Counted from the first letter of the stretch, positions 13,901 to 26,580 are shown. The stretch: DNA of 64,000 bases from Ophiocordyceps camponoti-saundersi (nom. inval.) (GCA_003339415.1 PDHQ01000028.1:62001-126000); one strand, 5' to 3'. Numbers and translations: made by a program. Notes: generated from the letters alone by a model not told the origin.

Positions 13901-15445
13901 GGGTGCTCATGATAACTCGGCAGAGACGGCCGGCTACTTTAACAAGGTCTACGTGGAGCCAGCGTGGACGAAATTCTGGCGCTTGGCATCGTCGGATGAG
14001 ACAAAGACGCCGGACATTGTGCGAAATTTTCCCTTCTTCGGTTACTTCGCCGACGCCCCCCAACCACTGTTCCCGCAAGATGCGGATCGGGCTCAGGTGC
14101 TGGACGTCGCTCAGGGCTGTTACCGCCACATCTCCAATATCTTCTCTCAGCTTTCCGACATCCTCCCGTTCGAGATTCTGCGGCGTGAGCGAGACAAGGC
14201 CAACTACCTGCTCACCAACGAAGCCCGGATCATCGCCATGACAACAACTCACGCGGCCATCAGGCGTGGCGAAATTTCCTCACTGGGCTTCCGCTATGAT
14301 AACGTTGTCATGGAGGAGGCGGCCCAGATTACGGAGATTGAGACCTTCATGCCGCTGGCCATGCAGAGGCCGATCAAAGGGCAGATGCCGCTTCAGAGAG
14401 TGGTAATGTGTGGCGACCATTTTCAGAACTCGCCTGTGATCCAGAGTTTGGCATTTCGGGACTACGCCAACCTGGAGCAGTCATTGTTCTCGCGCCTCGT
14501 CCGGCTCGGCGTACCGACAGTGACCCTGGATCAGCAGGGCCGAGCCCGGCCGTCGATTGCGAAGCTCTACCAGTGGCGCTACCTCAAGCTGGGCAACTTG
14601 CCAGACGTACTGAGCCGGGCGGAATTCCAGAAGGCGAATGCGGGCTTCAAGTTCGATTATCAGTTCATTAACGTGCCTCCGTACAATGGCAGGGGAGAAG
14701 CGGAGCCAACGCCGCACTTCATCCAGAACCTCGGCGAGGCGGAATATGCCGTGGCGCTCTTTCAGTACATGAGACTGCTCGGATACCCGGCTGGCAAGAT
14801 CAGCATCCTGACTACCTACGCCGGACAAAAGGCCCTCATCAAGGATGTGTTGTCGCATCGGTGCGCCGGGAAGGCCCTGTTCGGGCTGCCCAAGGCTGTC
14901 GCCACCGTGGACAAGTACCAGGGCGAGCAGAACGACTGTAAGAAGCCGGCTCAGGAATGCGAAATAGAGCCTGCGCTAACAAATGTGATCTAGATATCAT
15001 CCTGTCATTGACGCGTACATCCCGAGTGGGCTATCTGCGCGACGTCCGCCGCATGACGGTGGCGGTCTCGCGGGCCAGGCTCGGTCTGTACGTGCTCGGT
15101 CGGCGCGAGGTGTTTGAGGCATGCCCGGAGCTGCGGCCGGCATTTGACATACTTCTTGAGAGACCGGACAAGCTGATGCTGGTGACGGGAGAGCTCTGGC
15201 CGACGGAGCGAGGCAACGCGGAGGAGGACACCACGGTGGAGGGCGAGGTGGCGATGGAGAACGTGGAACACTTGGGGCAGTACGTGTTTGAGATGACCAA
15301 CACGAGGTTGAAACAATTGCAGGAGGAGCAGGGCCAGATGGGGGGTGGTCCCATGCTCGATACGGTTGCTGAGGAGGCCGGAGAGGAACAGGTTGCCGAT
15401 TACGACGATGATGCAGATGCTGATGAGGCGGACGCGGACGAGTAG
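10905..15445 (+). CDS. cwf11: Intron-binding spliceosomal helicase Cwf11/Aquarius
   Basis: This is the fungal counterpart of Aquarius (S. pombe Cwf11), an SF1 RNA helicase-like ATPase that binds the intron upstream of the branch point in the spliceosome. There are five exons: 10905-11301, 11358-11744, 11798-12617, 12689-14937 and 14994-15445, giving 1,434 aa (human Aquarius is about 1,485). Every junction keeps phase, and branch signals such as CTAAT, CTGAC and GCTAAC precede the acceptors. The N-terminal half is the helical ARM-like domain. Walker A GPPGTGKT lies at about residues 840-847. The Walker B box MEEAAQ (about 1076-1081) has M for the usual D, as I recall for Aquarius. Motifs VDKYQGEQND and VAVSRARLGLY (motifs V/VI) follow, and the tail is very acidic (DDDADADEADADE). 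The start is the first ATG of the conserved frame. Confidence 0.93.
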
Positions 15446-15580
15446 TCGAGATGAAGCCCTATTCTTCCCTTGCACAGTCAAGGTTCGGGGTCGAAAGCGG
15501 TTCACGATGAGAAGAAAGACCCTATTCGAAGCTCAAGCGGAATGAAGATGTGACGAGGTGGCGGAAGGGGAAAGGTCGTT

Positions 15581-15604
15581 AGCAGCAGCAGCAGCAGCAG
15601 CAGC
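15581..15604 (+). repeat. CAG trinucleotide run
   Basis: Eight AGC/CAG units lie about 140 bp past the Cwf11 stop codon, in probable 3' UTR or intergenic DNA. Confidence 0.8.
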
Positions 15605-15981
15605 CAGATCTACAGGGCTGCATCTGCAGTGAGTGTATCCCGTATGTGCTGCATATCTTTGTAGTAGATGTAGGCAGTTGGTAGGTGCAAGCGTGGAGAA
15701 GCCTGATGAGGGGGGAAAGGCGCACTATGTAGATGCATACACACACAACTGACTACATACATACCTATATGCACGCACACATGGACTACGTTTACTATGG
15801 CTCCGTATACGGAGTAGACGAAGTCAGAGATGGGCTCATCTGGCAGGTGTGTAGGTAGAGGAAGAGCCATGATGATATCAAGCTATCCGTATGTAGAGCA
15901 TCTCGAGCGAGAGAAGTGGTCGGGTATGCGATTGTACGAATAGTGTACATGTATGTACGACTATTAAACCCACTATGCGAT

Positions 15982-16083
15982 TAAACCCCGGCAAACGGCG
16001 GGGACCTCTCCCCGCTACTAGTTATCCAGTCCCCCGGACGAATGGCGCATCGTTAGGGGGACCCCGCCGTTTGCCGGGGTTTA
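15982..16083. mobile_element. MITE-like element with perfect 22-bp inverted repeats
   Basis: Two perfect 22-bp arms (15982-16003 and 16062-16083) flank 58 bp. Each end begins and ends with TA. If that TA is the target duplication, the terminal repeat is AACCCCGGCAAACGGCGGGG and the unit is about 98 bp, which fits a non-autonomous Tc1/mariner-type MITE. The inner part can form further short GC-rich hairpins. There is no coding capacity. An alternative is a stable cruciform or terminator-like hairpin downstream of Cwf11. No second copy was noticed in the window. Confidence 0.55.
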
Positions 16084-16337
16084 CTCGTTAAGCTGAAGTG
16101 AGTCTCTCATCGCGAGACACAGACGGATAGGTACAGTAGTACTCCGTAGAAGGGTAGGATCAGATGGGTAGAACGTATGTATGTGCGTAGGTGATCAGGC
16201 AGGTAGGCGGGCGGGCAAGCGGGCGGCTATCGTTGACAAGTTTATCAACTGCACGGACAAGTTTTCATAACTTGGCACAGACAGACAGATTGGAAACGAA
16301 TTTGCCCGACGAGGTACCAGACTGGCGGGCCGGCGGC

Positions 16338-16339
<2 letters not shown>

Positions 16340-16376
<37 letters not shown>

Positions 16377-16449
16377 CGCGCGGGGGGGGGCCCCCCCGGC
16401 ACCACCCGGGTGGGGGGGGGGGGGGGTGGCTGCCTGGGNNNNNNNNNNG

Positions 16450-16520
<71 letters not shown>
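16340..16520 (+). repeat. Poly-G tracts flanking an assembly gap
   Basis: A run of 37 G (16340-16376) is followed by GC-rich low-complexity sequence, ten N (16439-16448) and a run of 70 G (16451-16520). The sequence next to the gap looks unreliable. Proline- or glycine-only reading frames across this region are artefacts. Confidence 0.85.
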
Positions 16521-16523
<3 letters not shown>

Positions 16524-17440
16524 CCGGCGGGCTGGCCCGTCTGAATCTACCAGGTGTGTACGGATATGGATGTATCTCTGGGTACGGACACGGAGTTGAC
16601 GGAGCCCGGTTTTTTTCTTTCTTTCTTTTCGGCCGACGTGATCCATGTCTGTCCGTCTGTGTCTGTCTGTCTGCCCGTCTGCCTGCCTGTCTTTACTTGC
16701 CTACCTACTGCGGTAAGGCGTACGGGCTAATAACCAATTCTCTGCCAGTTACCCGGAGCTGGGTTTCACAAGATGACTTTTGTTCTTTTGCACAAGTCAG
16801 CCCAGACCAGGCCGCTGCTTCGGCGAACAAGGTACCTGCGGCGCCAAGCGCAAGCGGCCTAAGCGTGCCCAGCGCCCAGGGCCAAGGGGGGGTCCCTCCG
16901 GCTGCAAGATTCGGGATTTCTTCTCTGTCAAAATCGACCCAGTCACGTGTCAATCGAACAACCTTCGGCGAACTGCGGAATCTAGAGACAGGTGATGAGC
17001 CCCATCACGACGGTGACAAACGTCGCGAGTCACAGCGCAACCCCTTGGCCTGGCAGTTCGGGTACATATTCATCACACTTTCTTTCTGTCTCTCTGCCTC
17101 ATTATCTCTTCTCCTTGTACATATGTTCCGAGTTGCTGGTCACTCATGGAGAACAACCCCCGTGACATCAGTGATAGCCTTCCAAGAATCAAGATATGTA
17201 CACACAGCCGTGTGGCGAGACCTGGTGGGGAGACCGACGGCCCACGGGCGCGCCGGTCCAGAGCGAGATGCGCAAGGGGTGACCGAAAAGGCGTCCGTTC
17301 CCCCTCCTCCTGCAGCCTTTTGCCAGCTGCGCCTTGCCCCCCTCCTGGTGTTCTAGCAGTGAGAGTGGGAAGGAAAAGGAAAGGGAAAGAAGAGGGGGGG
17401 AAACAAGGGTAAAAGAGACGAACGTTTATACCCCTTTTTG

Positions 17441-17465
17441 CTCTCTCTCTCTCTCTCTCTCTCTC
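17441..17465 (+). repeat. (CT)n microsatellite
   Basis: An uninterrupted CT dinucleotide run in intergenic DNA. Confidence 0.85.
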
Positions 17466-18815
17466 CGCGGTAGGGGGTGAGAGCGAAAAGCACGCTAGAC
17501 GATATATGTATGGATGTTCGTCAGTATGTGGGAACTTGGAAACGTATGTGTTCTATGTGTGTTTGGGTGTATCTGCCTATTCAAATATGCGTATGTATGT
17601 ATGTCTTTGACTCCTGCGCAACCCTTGGGGCGACGAGATGAGATGATGGGGAATGGGGATGGCCGTTCCCGTGTGAGTGAGTGAATACGGATACGTAGTA
17701 CGGATAGGCAGGTTTGTACCTAGCATGGAGTAGTATCCATGTCTGTGTGTGAGTGCGGATAGGTGATATGTAGTCCGTAGGTATGTTGTATGTACTTGGG
17801 TTGTGCTGATGCATGATAAGTGATAACACTCTTGCCGACGCCCAGCCGTCTCCCAGTCAGCTTCACGCATCATGGCCTTTTCCCTCGTGGACACACTTTA
17901 TGCTTGTTGAAGTTATTATTACTCATACCTACATAATCTGGGCGATTATCATTGTCCCCCCCCCCCCCCTTCCCTTCTCCTTCGTCTTGTGTATTGACTA
18001 CCATCAGGCGCCAAGCCGAGCTGTGAACATTGAAAAACCCTCTAACGGAGCCTGAGTTGGAGGTATAACAGAGCATGAGGCTCAGAACAGTGGCTTGATC
18101 ACAGTGTTGCACTCACTGTAACTCACATCACTATCCATACTGTTAACACAGGTAGGTAGGTAGGTAATTCAATGTTCGCAGCCCTGCTTGATGCACTATG
18201 GTAGGTATGTACGTAGGGTAGGGTGGACTGGACATTCAGAGGTAGGTACCTACCTACCTACCTACTAGACGGTCGAAGCCGCCAGGACCTCTCGCAATAC
18301 GGATACTATTGTGCTGTTGCTAGCTTTCGTTTCACGGCCGAGACGGGCCGTGCGAGAATGTCTTTGGCAAACGGTGCTAGCTGCATGGGAAAAGCACTAC
18401 GACCGTCTATTTCATGACAGATATACCTCACCTCACTTTTGCTTGCTCTCTCAATGAATATGCTTAGCTGGACCGTGTCTCTGGTCGTGTCTCTGTCATT
18501 TTTTTTAAAATATTTTACATAGGTATGTATGCATGTATGTATGTATGTATGTTGCTGCTGGTTGCGCGGGAGGCGGTTGAAGGATCTCGTCGTTTACATT
18601 TGTACATAGTAGGTACAACATGCGTGCCGGCCGCCAAAACCGACATGTGGGAAAGGGGGGCCAAGAGAGGAATAAAGAAAAACAACATTGAAAAACATAA
18701 GATAAAACAAAATAAAAAGGCAAATGTACATATAGAAGCCGAGGCAGGTATCCGTGTGCCTCATCTGTTTCCTCGCCAAGAGCCTAGAGGGCAGCGGAGA
18801 GGAGAGGGCATATGT

Positions 18816-18842
18816 ACACACACACACACACACACACACACA
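18816..18842 (+). repeat. (AC)n microsatellite
   Basis: An uninterrupted AC dinucleotide run of about 27 nt in intergenic DNA. Confidence 0.85.
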
Positions 18843-19019
18843 CTTTGCTTGCTCACACTGCAGGTCGTAGAAGCCGAACACGAGCATCACCTTATTTATT
18901 GTTTCTTTTCCTTTTCGATGGAAAGAAAAGAAGGAATCAGCTCATGGATTTACAAACATCCAATATAGCTGTAGGTACCTACCTACCTAGGCACCTACCA
19001 TGCTCCGTTCCCTCGTGCA

Positions 19020-19083
19020 GTATATGTATGTAGGTATGTATGTATGTATGTAGGTATGTACATATGTATGTATGTATGTACGG
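19020..19083 (+). repeat. (ATGT)n tetranucleotide array
   Basis: Imperfect TATG/TAGG tetranucleotide array. It is one of several in the gene-poor region and is preceded by ACCT units at about 18,970-18,992. Confidence 0.75.
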
Positions 19084-19574
19084 TTATGTGTGTTTGGATG
19101 AACGGCTTTGTATGAAATGCACGTTCAAGGTCAATACCCAATAATCACTCTGAAATAGGTAAAACTGCGCTGCGAACTTCGAGCTTCCGATGCTTTGATC
19201 GTGGGTGTCGTGATAGGTGTACATCGAGAGTACTTGCTGTGCGAAATATTTCATTTGTAGGTCGGTGTCGAGCAGGTACCTGTAGCTCTGTGGTGGCCGT
19301 CACCCGCCAGAGTTGTACATTCTCCGGGGTTTGTGGTTCGCTGTCCATCAGACTCCAAAAGTACCTCGCCTGTATCCCATCCACCACCCTACCTCTTTGC
19401 CTGTACCTAAGCGCTGAGAGAGAGCGGGAGAGGAGAGAGAGAGCCCTTAATCCCAACCTACTACTATCGCTCACTGGTGGGCAGCAGAGAGGGGAAAGGG
19501 GGGGGGGGAGGGCTCTCAGTATTATCTCTCTCGCACACGCACACACTCACACACTCACACCTCTCTTTTGCCTC

Positions 19575-19575
<1 letters not shown>

Positions 19576-19638
<63 letters not shown>

Positions 19639-19659
19639 CCCCCCCCCCCCCCCCCCCCC
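19576..19659 (+). repeat. 84-nt poly-C tract upstream of eIF4G
   Basis: Sixty C (19576-19635), one T, then 23 C (19637-19659). It lies about 700 bp before the eIF4G start codon in a pyrimidine-rich promoter or leader. The length may be imprecise because such runs are hard to sequence. Confidence 0.85.
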
Positions 19660-20356
19660 TGGGTCCCCCTTGTTTCTCACCCATCCCACCCCCCCCCTCC
19701 TCTCCCATTCCCTCTTTCACACGGTACGGTACACCCAAAAAGTGTGTGTGAGTGAGAGAGAAAGGAGGTACCTCCTACCATATTACTTCTGCTGCCCAAA
19801 ATTTTCCTGCTCCCATCTCTCACCCAAAACCAAACATCGCCACGCCACTGGTCCGGCGGATTTTTTTCTCCCTCATCCAAGGACCCTCCCCCCCCTTTTT
19901 CCATCCATTGGATTTTTCTCGTGCTTTCATAGCACCAGGAAACATCTCCCCTCTTCAGAAGGCGGCTTCTGCTTCGTCTTCGTCTTCTACTTTGGTCTCC
20001 GCCGTCGTGCGCGCTTTCGGGCATCGATCCCTTTTCTCCCGACCCCTTCGCTCATTCCAGGAAATCTCTTCTTTCGGCCAGCCCGGACCTGGCCTTCCAC
20101 GAGCCTTTCAGCCACAGCTCGCCGACGCACACTCCAATACAGATCAAGGTATTTGCAGACAGCATCTGACCGACTCTGCTGTCTCCATCTCCATTTTCTC
20201 TATTCCCTGGGCGAAAATAATCAGGTCGACATCACCTACTCTTCCACACCCCCCCCACACACCCTTCCGCCGTTCTCGACTTTACCGTCTTCACCTCGTT
20301 CGCCTCTCTTCGAATCGTCCGCCATCTGTCCTCGTTCCAAAAAGGCTTACTCCCTT

Positions 20357-23300
20357 ATGACGTCGCCTGCGAACCGGCAGAATCCCATCCCGGCCACCAC
20401 CACCTCTGCGACCACGGCTGCTTCTTATGCCTCGGCTGCTGGTGCGCCGAAGAAGCCCGCCCAGGCGCCCGTAGTCGCAACCAGCTCTCACCCTCCCTCA
20501 GCGGCCGGTGGTGTTTCTGCCCCTTTTCCGCAGAATGCCAAGGCCGCATCGCCATCTCCTGTGAACGGCAAGTCGGCTGCTGCTGCTGCTGCTGCCGTCT
20601 CTCACGGCAGCTCGGCTGCCAACGGGTCCACCTCGGACCACACGAGGAAGAGTTCAGTCACCATGGCGGCCAGCGGCCCCAATAGCTATGCTGCCAACGG
20701 CGGCCCCGTCGGCGGCTCCAAGTCGGGCATACAGTTCGGTTATGACTCGCCCGCCATGGCCCACAGCACGCCTCAGGTCGGCACCTCGGCCCCCATCTCG
20801 ATCCCGGGCGGAAATCCACGCGTCACATCTCCTGCTCACTCGCCGTCGCCGATTCCGCAGCCGTCGCACAGCGGCGGTCGACCGCCATCTGGACTTCAGC
20901 AGCATACCGGTCAGATGACTTTTGGCAGTCTCAGCAGCGATGGCGAGGTTAGTTACGCCCCCCCCCCCCCCCCTCAAATACTTCCTTTTCCTCCTTTGCC
21001 AAGCAAGCAGAGAAGAGAAAAAAAAAGACGTAAATCACTCACACACTCTACAGCGCCACATGAGACAGGCCTCGGTCCCTCCGAATCCGAATCCCATGGT
21101 ATCCCAGCCCGGCGCCCACTTTCGACGTGAGTCGGGCCACTCTGTCCAGAGTGAAAACCACGGAGCACCTGGCCGTGGCAACTTTCCTCCCCAGGGAGGC
21201 CGCGGTCGCGGCGGCTTCAACCCGCACGGAAACTCATACAACAATCAGATGGGCTTTCCCCCGAACAATCAGTTCCGAAACGGCCCCGGCCAGGGCCGCA
21301 GCATGGCTCCTACATTCCAGCCCCAAGCCCGGAGCATGCCGTATCCCAACTCTCCGCAGCCGAGCCGAAGCCCCGCCCTTGTTCCGTCGATGCCGAACAC
21401 GCCCAACATGGGCTCTGCCAATATGCAGCAGAATATGCCTATGCAAACGCCGCCGCAATATCACTATCAGCAGCCTATGGCCCATCAACATCAAGTACAT
21501 GCCCCCTTCCCCGTTGCTTTTTCCAGTCAGATACACAGGCCCCGCAGCAGGAGCAGCGCACATTGTGAGCATGATGCGGCCAGTCACTCGGGACGAGCCG
21601 CCTGGGAGCTCGGTGTTTATGACAGCCGCCAGCACCCACGCCGTCGTGTCCGACGTGCGGATTCGGGTCGCTGGGAGCAAGACATGGGTAGCCCTCGTGC
21701 GCCATCAGACAATGTTCCGCAAACTTGTCCAATGCCTGCTTCTTCGTTGCCCGGAGCTTCGAATCAAATTCCTGAATCCTTTGATCTTTCCCCGGAAAAC
21801 GGAGAATTTGAGCGCTGGCTGACTTTGAAAAATCAGAATTTTGTGTATACCGCCCAGCAAATGGAGCAGTACGGCCGGCCAATGTCCATGGCATACCCCT
21901 ACGGCAGCATGCCCTACATCCCCCCTCCATCTAACACTCAAGCATACGGTCAGCAGTACGCGCCGGCTCCCTTCCATCCTCAAGGCCACGCCATGTCCCG
22001 AAGCCCGTCCCAGCCGGAGCGACCTACGAGCGCTAATCACCAAAACCAACCGGTTATTGTATCATCTGCCGCCCAACCCCCGAGCGCGCAGTCGAACCCG
22101 GCGGCTAAGAACTTCGTCAAGCCCCGGAAAAGTGCCGCGATACAGATCAAGAACGCGGCCGGCGAGGTTGTCGACACTTCATCCTTCAAGCAGCCATTGT
22201 CGCCTGCACCGACTATTCAGCAGGCCAAAACCCCGCCTGTCGTGTCATCTACCCCCACTCCACCTCCTCCCAAATCCTCCACTCCGGCCCATGGACGGAC
22301 GGAAAGTCAGGCGACACCCAAGACTGCTAAGGAAATTCAGGACGAGTTGAAGGAGAAGATCAAGCAGGCTACCCAGGGTTCTGTCGACAGCAAGGCCAAG
22401 GAGGATAAGGCGGCTACCAAGGAACAGTCGACACCCGTCGAAGCAGCTCCTGCTGTTGTCAAATCTAGCCCGCTTGTGGAACCGGCGTCGACCACTGCCG
22501 AAGTCTCGCGTCCCGAAGTTAGCACTGCCAGTGAACCGACCGTCGCCGTGGAAGAGAAGGCTACAGACCCGAAGCCCGTCCAGGCTACCAAGGCGGCAGA
22601 TCCTGAAGAGGACGAGGTCGAGCGAATGATTCGTGAAATGGAGGAGGCTGACGCCAAGCGCGAAAAGGAGGAAGAGGAGCACCGTCAGCGCAAAGAAGCC
22701 GAGAAGCTAGCAGCGAAGCAGAAGGCTGAAGAGGACCGCAAGACCAACGCGGCGGATGCGGACCGGAAGCTGCGAGAGCAAGAGCGCGAAATGGAACGGC
22801 TCGAAGAGGAGAGAGAAAAGAAGCAGAAGCAGGCCGAGGTTTCTGGAAAGACGCTATCTATAGCCGACGCCTTTGCTCAGCTCCGGTCCGGCAAAGGGCC
22901 TGGCGATACTGCCGCCAACGTGGACCCGGTTGCCGAGAAGCCGGCCGACACTAAGATTGATGGCGAGAAGCAAGCGTCACCCGTCGAAAGCTCGGTTCAG
23001 AAACCAACGGCTACGGAGAAGCGCGGCTTCAAGCCGGCAGCCCTGAACCTCACACCTCTCATCACAAAACCGGTGGAGCCGGCGCAGCCCAGCGCGGCAT
23101 TACAGTCCCTCAAGTCGGCGCGCTTCCTTCAGGTCATGGATCAGGACATTTATCCCGCCGGCATCAACTCTCCTAACCCGTCCCTGAACGCGGCCGTAAC
23201 GAAGAAGGGCAAGACGTTCAAGTATGACGCGAAGTTCTTGTTGCAGTTCCAGAAAGTTTTCACCGAGCAACCTTCGCACGAGTTTCATCAGCAGGTCAAG

Positions 23301-25261
23301 TCCCTCATCGGCGACGGTGACGGCGGCCGCTCTGCTCGTGCTCAGACGCCGGGCTCAGCACGGCAAGGCTCTCGCGGTGGCGGCACCACCTTTTCCATGG
23401 GCTCTTTCAACGCGCCCCCCGTAAGGACTCTCCCCCCCGGGACGACATCGAGCGAGCGCATGGCGATGGCTAGTGGCACAATGCCGCGACCCTCGATTAA
23501 CTCCATCGGGTCCTTCCAGCGTCCGGGCGCCCCGTTCCCGACTTCGACGCCCATGTCACGAACATCTTCGCAGTCCAATATGCGGAACATGCCCAATTCG
23601 CCGCGCCAGTCAAGCCGCTCAACACGGGGTAGCCGACGCAACGACTTCAACGCCAAGGACGCTCAGTCTGCCAAGACAATGCCTCTGACGGCTGGCATGG
23701 ACATCAAGCCCATTACCGTCTCCGCCGGTGGCTGGAAGCCGAGCAGCATTGGCAGATCCGCCCAGCCCGGCATCACGGGCGTCGCCTATCTCGAGCCGGA
23801 GATGGTGCAGAGAAAGGTCAAGGCTGCACTGAACAAGATGACACCGGAGAAGTTCGATAGGATCGCCGACCAGGTGCTGGAGATCGCGTCGCAGTCCAAG
23901 GACGAGTCCGATGGTCGGACACTTCGTCAGGTCATCCAGCTCACCTTTGAAAAGGCTACCGACGAAGCTCATTGGGCGTCGATGTACGCCAAGTTCTGCA
24001 AGCGGATGCTCGACACGATGAGCCCCGAAGTTCGCGATGAGCGGATCAAGGATAAGGCAGGCAATGTCGTCAGCGGCGGGAACCTATTCCGCAAGTACCT
24101 CCTCAATAGGTGTCAAGAGGACTTTGAGCGCGGTTGGAGTACCAACGTTCCCGAGCCTAAGGAGGAGGAGGGTGCGGAGAAGAAGCCAGACAAGACGGAA
24201 AAGACGGAGAAGGCTGAGAAGACGGAGAAGTCTGAGAAGACGGGCGATGCGGCCATGTTGTCTGACGAATATTACATTGCGGCTGCTGCCAAGAGGAGAG
24301 GACTTGGCCTCGTCCAGTTCATCGGCGAGCTATATAAGCTGGGCATGCTTACGGAGCGCATCATGCACGAGTGCGTGCACAAACTGGTCAGCCACAAGGG
24401 AATTCCGGACGAGGCTGAGATTGAGTCTCTCTGCAAACTGCTTCGGACAATTGGCGCCAATCTTGATCAAACGGAGAAGGGTCGACCGGCGATGGACGCC
24501 TATTTCCAGCGGATCCAGGGGATAGCCGATCTGCCGGAGCTGCAAAGCCGGATGAGGTTTATGCTAATGGATGTTATCGATCTTCGACGGGCCAATTGGC
24601 ACTCGAAGGAGGCGAACAAGGGTCCCAAGACTCTGGACGAAGTCCGCGCGGACGTAAGATTTCTCCCTTTTGAAAGACAAATGACCAAGGTACAGTTTTC
24701 TGACGAGGTTGTCGACAGGCCGAAGCGGCGAACGCAGCAAAGGCTCAAGAGGCGGCCCGGAACAGCCAGCGAGGCGGCGGTGGCGGTGGCGGCGGCCGGC
24801 CGATGGTTGGACGAGGCGACGGTCGCAACTTTTCGGCCGGCTACGTTCAACAGACTAGTAACCAAGTCGGCATGGACGATCTGAGGCGACTCAAGGGCAC
24901 GACAAGCAGGACGCCGAGCTCGAACGTCATGCTCGGGCCGACATCGATGTTCTCTTCGCGCAGCAATAGCGGAAGACGGCTGGGGCCGGGCGGAGCGCTG
25001 GGCCGTCCCGGCGAGGACTCGGGAGCCTCTTCGCGCACGGGCACACCGCCGACGCGAGATAGCACGACGAACACCAACGCGTTCAGGTATGAATTGACTC
25101 TGTAGCGGAGTCGACGAGCGTTTGACTGACGATGAATTTTCCCCCTCTCCAGTCTGCTGGCAAACATGGAAACCGAGCACCCAGCCTCGCCCCCGTCTGC
25201 AGGACCATCTCCATCTCTGTCAAAGGCTGTTCCCGACAGCGAAAAGAAGGAGAGCGAGTAA
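20357..25261 (+). CDS. tif4631: Translation initiation factor eIF4G
   Basis: eIF4G is the scaffold of the cap-binding complex eIF4F and binds eIF4E, eIF4A, PABP and RNA. Proposed exons are 20357-20947, 21054-21494, 21837-24653, 24719-25086 and 25153-25261, giving 1,441 aa. The long N-terminal part is low-complexity (Pro/Ser/Gln, RGG-like GGRGRGG). A charged coiled-coil-like stretch lies at nt 22,600-22,840. An eIF4E-binding motif YxxxxL-phi (YDAKFLL) is at about Y807. The MIF4G domain begins near residue 1001 (VQRKVKAALNKMTPEKFDRI) and ends near 1273, with a Gly/Arg-rich tail after it. The third junction (21495-21836) is uncertain: the donor is GTACAT, the branch CTGAC and the acceptor CAG, but these 342 nt have no stop in frame and could be coding or retained (1,555 aa). 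Intron 1 contains a run of about 14 C. Confidence 0.93.
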
Positions 25262-26580
25262 GCTGCGTTGAAAGTTTTAGCGTCTTGCATTTCGGATGAT
25301 AGACTGGGCAGGGTCGGCTTCTTCTTCCCTCATCCCCCCAGCCCTCCCCCCCTTTTTTTTTCCCGCCTTCAAAACTGCTTTACGTATACAGACAGACGTT
25401 TGTGCGACGGATCTCAGAAAAGCTGCACACGCATTTGACCCGGTGATACCTCGTCCATAGATCAGTTTTGATGAGGCAAGGCACTTTTTCGCAAGTTAAG
25501 GAGGGGATAACTCGGATAGGGGAACTTTTTTCTTTCTTTCTTCGGTGTGTTTTATCTATACACTCTTGATGCGTCTTCTCATTTTCTCTCCCGTCACGCA
25601 CCTATCATGGAAGCGCCTAATCAAGGCCGTCGTCGACGTGCTGGAGACTTCTTTTTTTAACAAGACGGTTGATGAGACGATGAGACGATGGGTGCTCGGA
25701 CAGAGAAGAAGACAAAAGAAAGGGGTGCGTTTTTTTTCCAGAGGCGGAAGAGGCAAAAATGAAGAGGATAACACCAAAAAAAGCGTGCTGAGAGAGATGA
25801 GAAAGCCGGGATGTGAGGCGAGTTCCCAAGGGATCAAGCAGCAGCAGCAGCGAGCAATGCCAGGCTTGCTTGTCAACAAACACTCTCTCCATGGTCTCTG
25901 TCTCGTCCCACCAGGGAGGGATTGTGCCAGTCGTAGAGAGGCTCGGCTTCACCATTTGGGGGGCGGAAAGGGTTGGAGAGGGTTCGGAGGTTGGTTTGCT
26001 CTATGAGAAATTGGGGGGTTGGGAAGTGTGAGTTGGAGAAGAGGCAGGGGGAGTTGGTGAGGTGGTGGGTGATGTGGCATATCTTGCATGGATGAGGTTC
26101 CGAGAGTATTTTTACCTGTACAAAAAAAAGAAGAGAGAGAGAGAGAGAGAGAAGGGAGGGAAGAGAGAAGAGAGCACCTTAATACGACGAAAAGATGGGT
26201 TTGAGCAAGAGTGAGTGAGTGAGTGAGTGAGCAAGTGAGTGAGTGGAGGGAGAGACGTGTGGTATAAATGAAGCCTTCATCCCCCCTTTTCATGAGATGG
26301 GCATACATATTTACGAATACAGACCAATAACACACACATACGTCACTTTCATTTAACGATTGAATATGAGCAAGTAGAAGAAGAGGAAGAAGAGGAAGAA
26401 GCAATAGATAAAGTCCGATAACGCCCTTCTCCTTCCTTTCGCCCTGAATTGCAAGGCAGGAATGCCCTACCTAGTAGGTACCTACCTAAACACACGCAGT
26501 ATGTACAACCACTGTACGGACACTGTGACACATACATACATATGTAATCCGCACATACGGATACTCACAAAACAGACGAC
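25262..26580. other. Convergent intergenic region eIF4G/Pol1
   Basis: 3' UTRs of two converging genes. It contains a (GA)n run near 26,130-26,150 and a GAGT tetranucleotide array at 26210-26245. No gene is seen. Confidence 0.7.

Larger units (their letters stand above)
15446..20356. other. Long gene-poor, repeat-rich intergenic region
   Basis: This 4.9-kb stretch between Cwf11 and eIF4G has no gene I can support. It holds a CAG run (15581-15604), a MITE-like inverted repeat (15982-16083) and G tracts around a 10-N gap (16340-16520). It also holds (CT)n at 17441-17465, (AC)n at 18816-18842, AGGT/ACCT runs at about 18,150-18,265 and 18,970-18,992, ATGT runs at about 18,525-18,551 and 19,020-19,083, and a C tract at 19576-19659. 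The last kilobase, pyrimidine-rich and C-rich, is probably the eIF4G promoter and leader. Confidence 0.7.

Noticed and set aside
15982..16083. TAAACCCC motif as telomere-type repeat
   Set aside because: It occurs once per arm of an inverted repeat and is not tandem; it differs from the fungal TTAGGG unit.
16191..16646. Open frames made of poly-Gly or poly-Pro across the G tracts
   Set aside because: They are translations of homopolymers and of an N gap; the flanks have no coding character. The same holds at 19,477-19,755, 46,656-47,094 and 51,053-51,726.
16556..17356. 266-codon open frame between Cwf11 and eIF4G
   Set aside because: It has low-complexity and Cys/Leu-rich composition from simple repeats, no recognisable domain, and runs through microsatellite-like sequence.
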